64,000 nucleotides of DNA from Verrucomicrobiota bacterium. Lineage in GTDB: Bacteria > Verrucomicrobiota > Verrucomicrobiia > Chthoniobacterales > UBA6821. Shown here one piece after another: positions 62,415 to 64,000 of this stretch; positions within the stretch are counted from its first letter, which is position 1, and every line of letters begins with the position of its first letter. The stretch is from the NCBI GenBank assembly GCA_021413925.1, contig JAIOPL010000016.1, positions 1 through 64,000 on the forward strand. The letters are read 5' to 3'. Made by a program: the position numbers and the translations under genes. Under the pieces are notes generated by a model that was not told the DNA's origin, made no database searches, and saw nothing but the letters and a program-made list of their open reading frames with translations.

Positions 62415-63461
62415 GTGGGTTCCACCGATCTTCTTCGCTTCCTACAAGGTTTGCAGGATGAATGCGGCGGGATGATCCCCATAGAGCGCTTCATGCGGGA
62501 GGCTCTCCACCATCCGACTTTCGGCTACTACTCGTCACAGATTCACGACGTGGGGCGCGGGGGTGATTTCTCCACTGCCGCCTCGCTCGATCCGCAACTT
62601 GGAGAGGCCATCGCGCATTGGATCCCCCAGAGGGCCAAAGAACTCGGATGGAGAAACAATGGAGTTCCCGTGATTGAGGTCGGCGCGGGAAGCGGCCTGA
62701 TGGCACGCTCGGTTCTGCGTCATCTGGATTGGAAGACCCGTTGGCGTATCGATTACATGATTTGCGAGACCTCCCCCATCCTTCGCTCCAAACAGAAACA
62801 GAACCTTCGCTGGCGAGGTGTCCGCTGGGTCGATTCGCTAAAGGAGGGACTTGAGAGAAGTCATGGCCGAGCCCTGATCTTCAGTAACGAACTGGTCGAT
62901 GCCTTTCCATGCAGGGTATTTCAAAAGTCGGGAGATGAGTGGCTGGAACTTGGCATCATCATTCATCCGGACGGCTCTCTTTCCGAGACGACAAGCCTCC
63001 CAGTCGCTAACGATGAATGGTTCGCGGATTTAGCCGGGTTGATGGATGGACAGAGAGTAGAACGTCATGACTCCTACCGCGCTCATCTCGAGACCTGGAG
63101 TCCATACTGGAAAGAAGGGTTCCTACTCACGATCGACTATGGAGACATGTCAACGGCCCTCTATGCAGGAGGCCGAAGACGCCAGGCAGGCTCCCTGCGA
63201 GCATACTGGAAACATCAACTTTATATTGGCCGAGAAGTTTACGCCCGTTTTGGGAAACAGGATCTCACCGCAGATGTTAATTTCAGCGATCTCATCGGGT
63301 GGGGCCACTCCCTCGGATGGAAGGAAAAGTCTTTCTCCACACAGCGGGAATTCCTGCATCGATGGATCTCTCCAAAAAAGACCGCCGAATCATCCAACCG
63401 TTTCCTCATACCGGGAGACGCCGGCGACGCCTTCAAGGTCCTGGAGCAAAGTTCTCATTAG
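62415..63461 (+). CDS. SAM-dependent methyltransferase (MidA/NDUFAF7 family)
   Basis: A 348-residue protein of the DUF185/PF02636 group. IPIERFMREALHHPTFGYYS is the family start; VIEVGAGSGLMARSVLRHL is the SAM-binding glycine motif; SNELVDAFPCRVF and LLTIDYGDM are further conserved blocks. NDUFAF7 methylates an arginine in a complex I subunit in mitochondria; the bacterial substrate is unknown. The start is a GTG at 62415. Confidence 0.88.
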   Translation: MGSTDLLRFLQGLQDECGGMIPIERFMREALHHPTFGYYSSQIHDVGRGGDFSTAASLDPQLGEAIAHWIPQRAKELGWRNNGVPVIEVGAGSGLMARSVLRHLDWKTRWRIDYMICETSPILRSKQKQNLRWRGVRWVDSLKEGLERSHGRALIFSNELVDAFPCRVFQKSGDEWLELGIIIHPDGSLSETTSLPVANDEWFADLAGLMDGQRVERHDSYRAHLETWSPYWKEGFLLTIDYGDMSTALYAGGRRRQAGSLRAYWKHQLYIGREVYARFGKQDLTADVNFSDLIGWGHSLGWKEKSFSTQREFLHRWISPKKTAESSNRFLIPGDAGDAFKVLEQSSH

Positions 63462-63502
63462 CACTCCAAACTACCCTTTTGAAAAGCTGAATGGATATCC
63501 CA

Positions 63503-64000
63503 TCAGCGCGATGCCGAGATAGGACTCGATCCCGCCTGAGAGGCTGGACTGAAAGCAAAGGGAAGCGTGACCTGGGGAAGATCCTTAAGAGTCAGACTGA
63601 GAAGAGCTCCGTACTGGGTCTGCTGACTGGAAGTGCCCTGGGCTTGGTTATTGCGAACCTCGACGCCCAGTGAAACGATCCAGCTCGAGAGATCGCGATG
63701 GATCATGTACCGCTCGTAGATGAGCGCACTAGGTTGGCCCGGCTGCACGTTATAAAGTTCCTGGGCGCTCATTGACCAGTGGTCGTTCACGCGCCAGAAC
63801 ACACTGAAAGGATACTGGTTCCCGTTCTGATTGAAGTTCTGAGTGAGATCTCCCGAGGAGTTCAAACCCTGGTAGTTATTGATGTAGCGGGTGCCGAAAC
63901 CAAAGCTAAAATTCCGCGCCGGCATGAACATGAGATCCGTGTTGAGTTCGGTGAAACCGTCTGAGTCAAGCGGCACCTGAGACCCCACCTTGAAGTTGAA
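63503..64000 (-). CDS. Outer-membrane beta-barrel protein, C-terminal part (LptD-like), partial
   Basis: At least 165 residues, continuing off the right edge. Alternating polar/hydrophobic beta strands (FSFGFGTRYINNYQ; PFSVFWRVNDHWSMSAQ; SSWIVSLGVEVRNNQ; QYGALLSLTLKDLP) and a C-terminal barrel end suggest an outer-membrane porin-like barrel. LptD is a likely identity from style and from the fact that the frame stays open through the edge (FNFKVGSQ...). The GTG at 63988 is internal. Confidence 0.55.
   Translation of the reverse strand, partial: FNFKVGSQVPLDSDGFTELNTDLMFMPARNFSFGFGTRYINNYQGLNSSGDLTQNFNQNGNQYPFSVFWRVNDHWSMSAQELYNVQPGQPSALIYERYMIHRDLSSWIVSLGVEVRNNQAQGTSSQQTQYGALLSLTLKDLPQVTLPFAFSPASQAGSSPISASR

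Overview
The window looks like a chromosomal segment of a saccharolytic, high-GC member of the Verrucomicrobiota. This is an inference from gene content: rhamnose/fucose genes of a PVC type, many AraC-plus-PhyH pairs, NHL-DUF4838 and SGNH proteins, and intergenic 'cacgaaggacacgaagg' repeats, with Gram-negative housekeeping genes (secG, an outer-membrane beta-barrel). No tRNA, rRNA, CRISPR array, prophage or transposase was recognised.

Layout. 0.3-12.4 kb: a sialic-acid-like and polysaccharide module (CBM9-like protein, SGNH esterase, MFS sugar transporter, a large secreted NHL/DUF4838 protein, FAD oxidoreductase plus a gene remnant, BNR sialidase, N-acetylneuraminate lyase, GntR regulator). 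12.9-14.7 kb: a divergent AraC/PhyH pair. 15.0-25.7 kb: plant-polysaccharide enzymes on the minus strand (beta-helix protein, GH29 fucosidase, GH28 polygalacturonase, SGNH esterase, a chimeric alpha/beta hydrolase, GH35-like and GH52 enzymes), nearly all without signal peptides. 26.1-31.5 kb: hexuronate catabolism (uxaC, gluconokinase, LarA-type epimerase, SDR mannonate oxidoreductase, uxaE) with a divergent AraC gene. 32.5-39.7 kb: three successive AraC/non-haem-iron-enzyme divergent pairs (ferritin-like diiron protein, PhyH, fatty-acid desaturase), interrupted by a 0.95 kb gene-free stretch holding an unexplained array of short hairpins. 39.8-43.8 kb: amino-sugar genes (nagB, PIG-L deacetylase, NahK-like kinase, nucleotidyltransferase). 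43.9-54.0 kb: deoxysugar-to-pyruvate operon (DeoR, isomerase, class II aldolase, a damaged rhaB, RhaE-RhaW fusion, lutABC). 54.5-64.0 kb: compact housekeeping genes (nrdR, ATP-cone-like protein, HIT, DUF2076, nadB, panC, secG, accB, accC, thiE, midA-like, partial outer-membrane protein).

How the parts fit. Pectin and hemicellulose oligomers would be cut by GH28, GH29, GH35 and GH52. Uronic acids would pass through UxaC, UxaE and the SDR to mannonate, and then possibly through the LarA-type epimerase and gluconokinase to 6-phosphogluconate. Rhamnose or fucose would give dihydroxyacetone phosphate plus lactaldehyde, then lactate by RhaW and pyruvate by LutABC. Sialic acid and amino sugars would enter through NanA, the deacetylase and NagB. 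The first 40 kb is rich in short repeats and gene remnants; the last 10 kb is free of them, consistent with an accessory-to-core transition.
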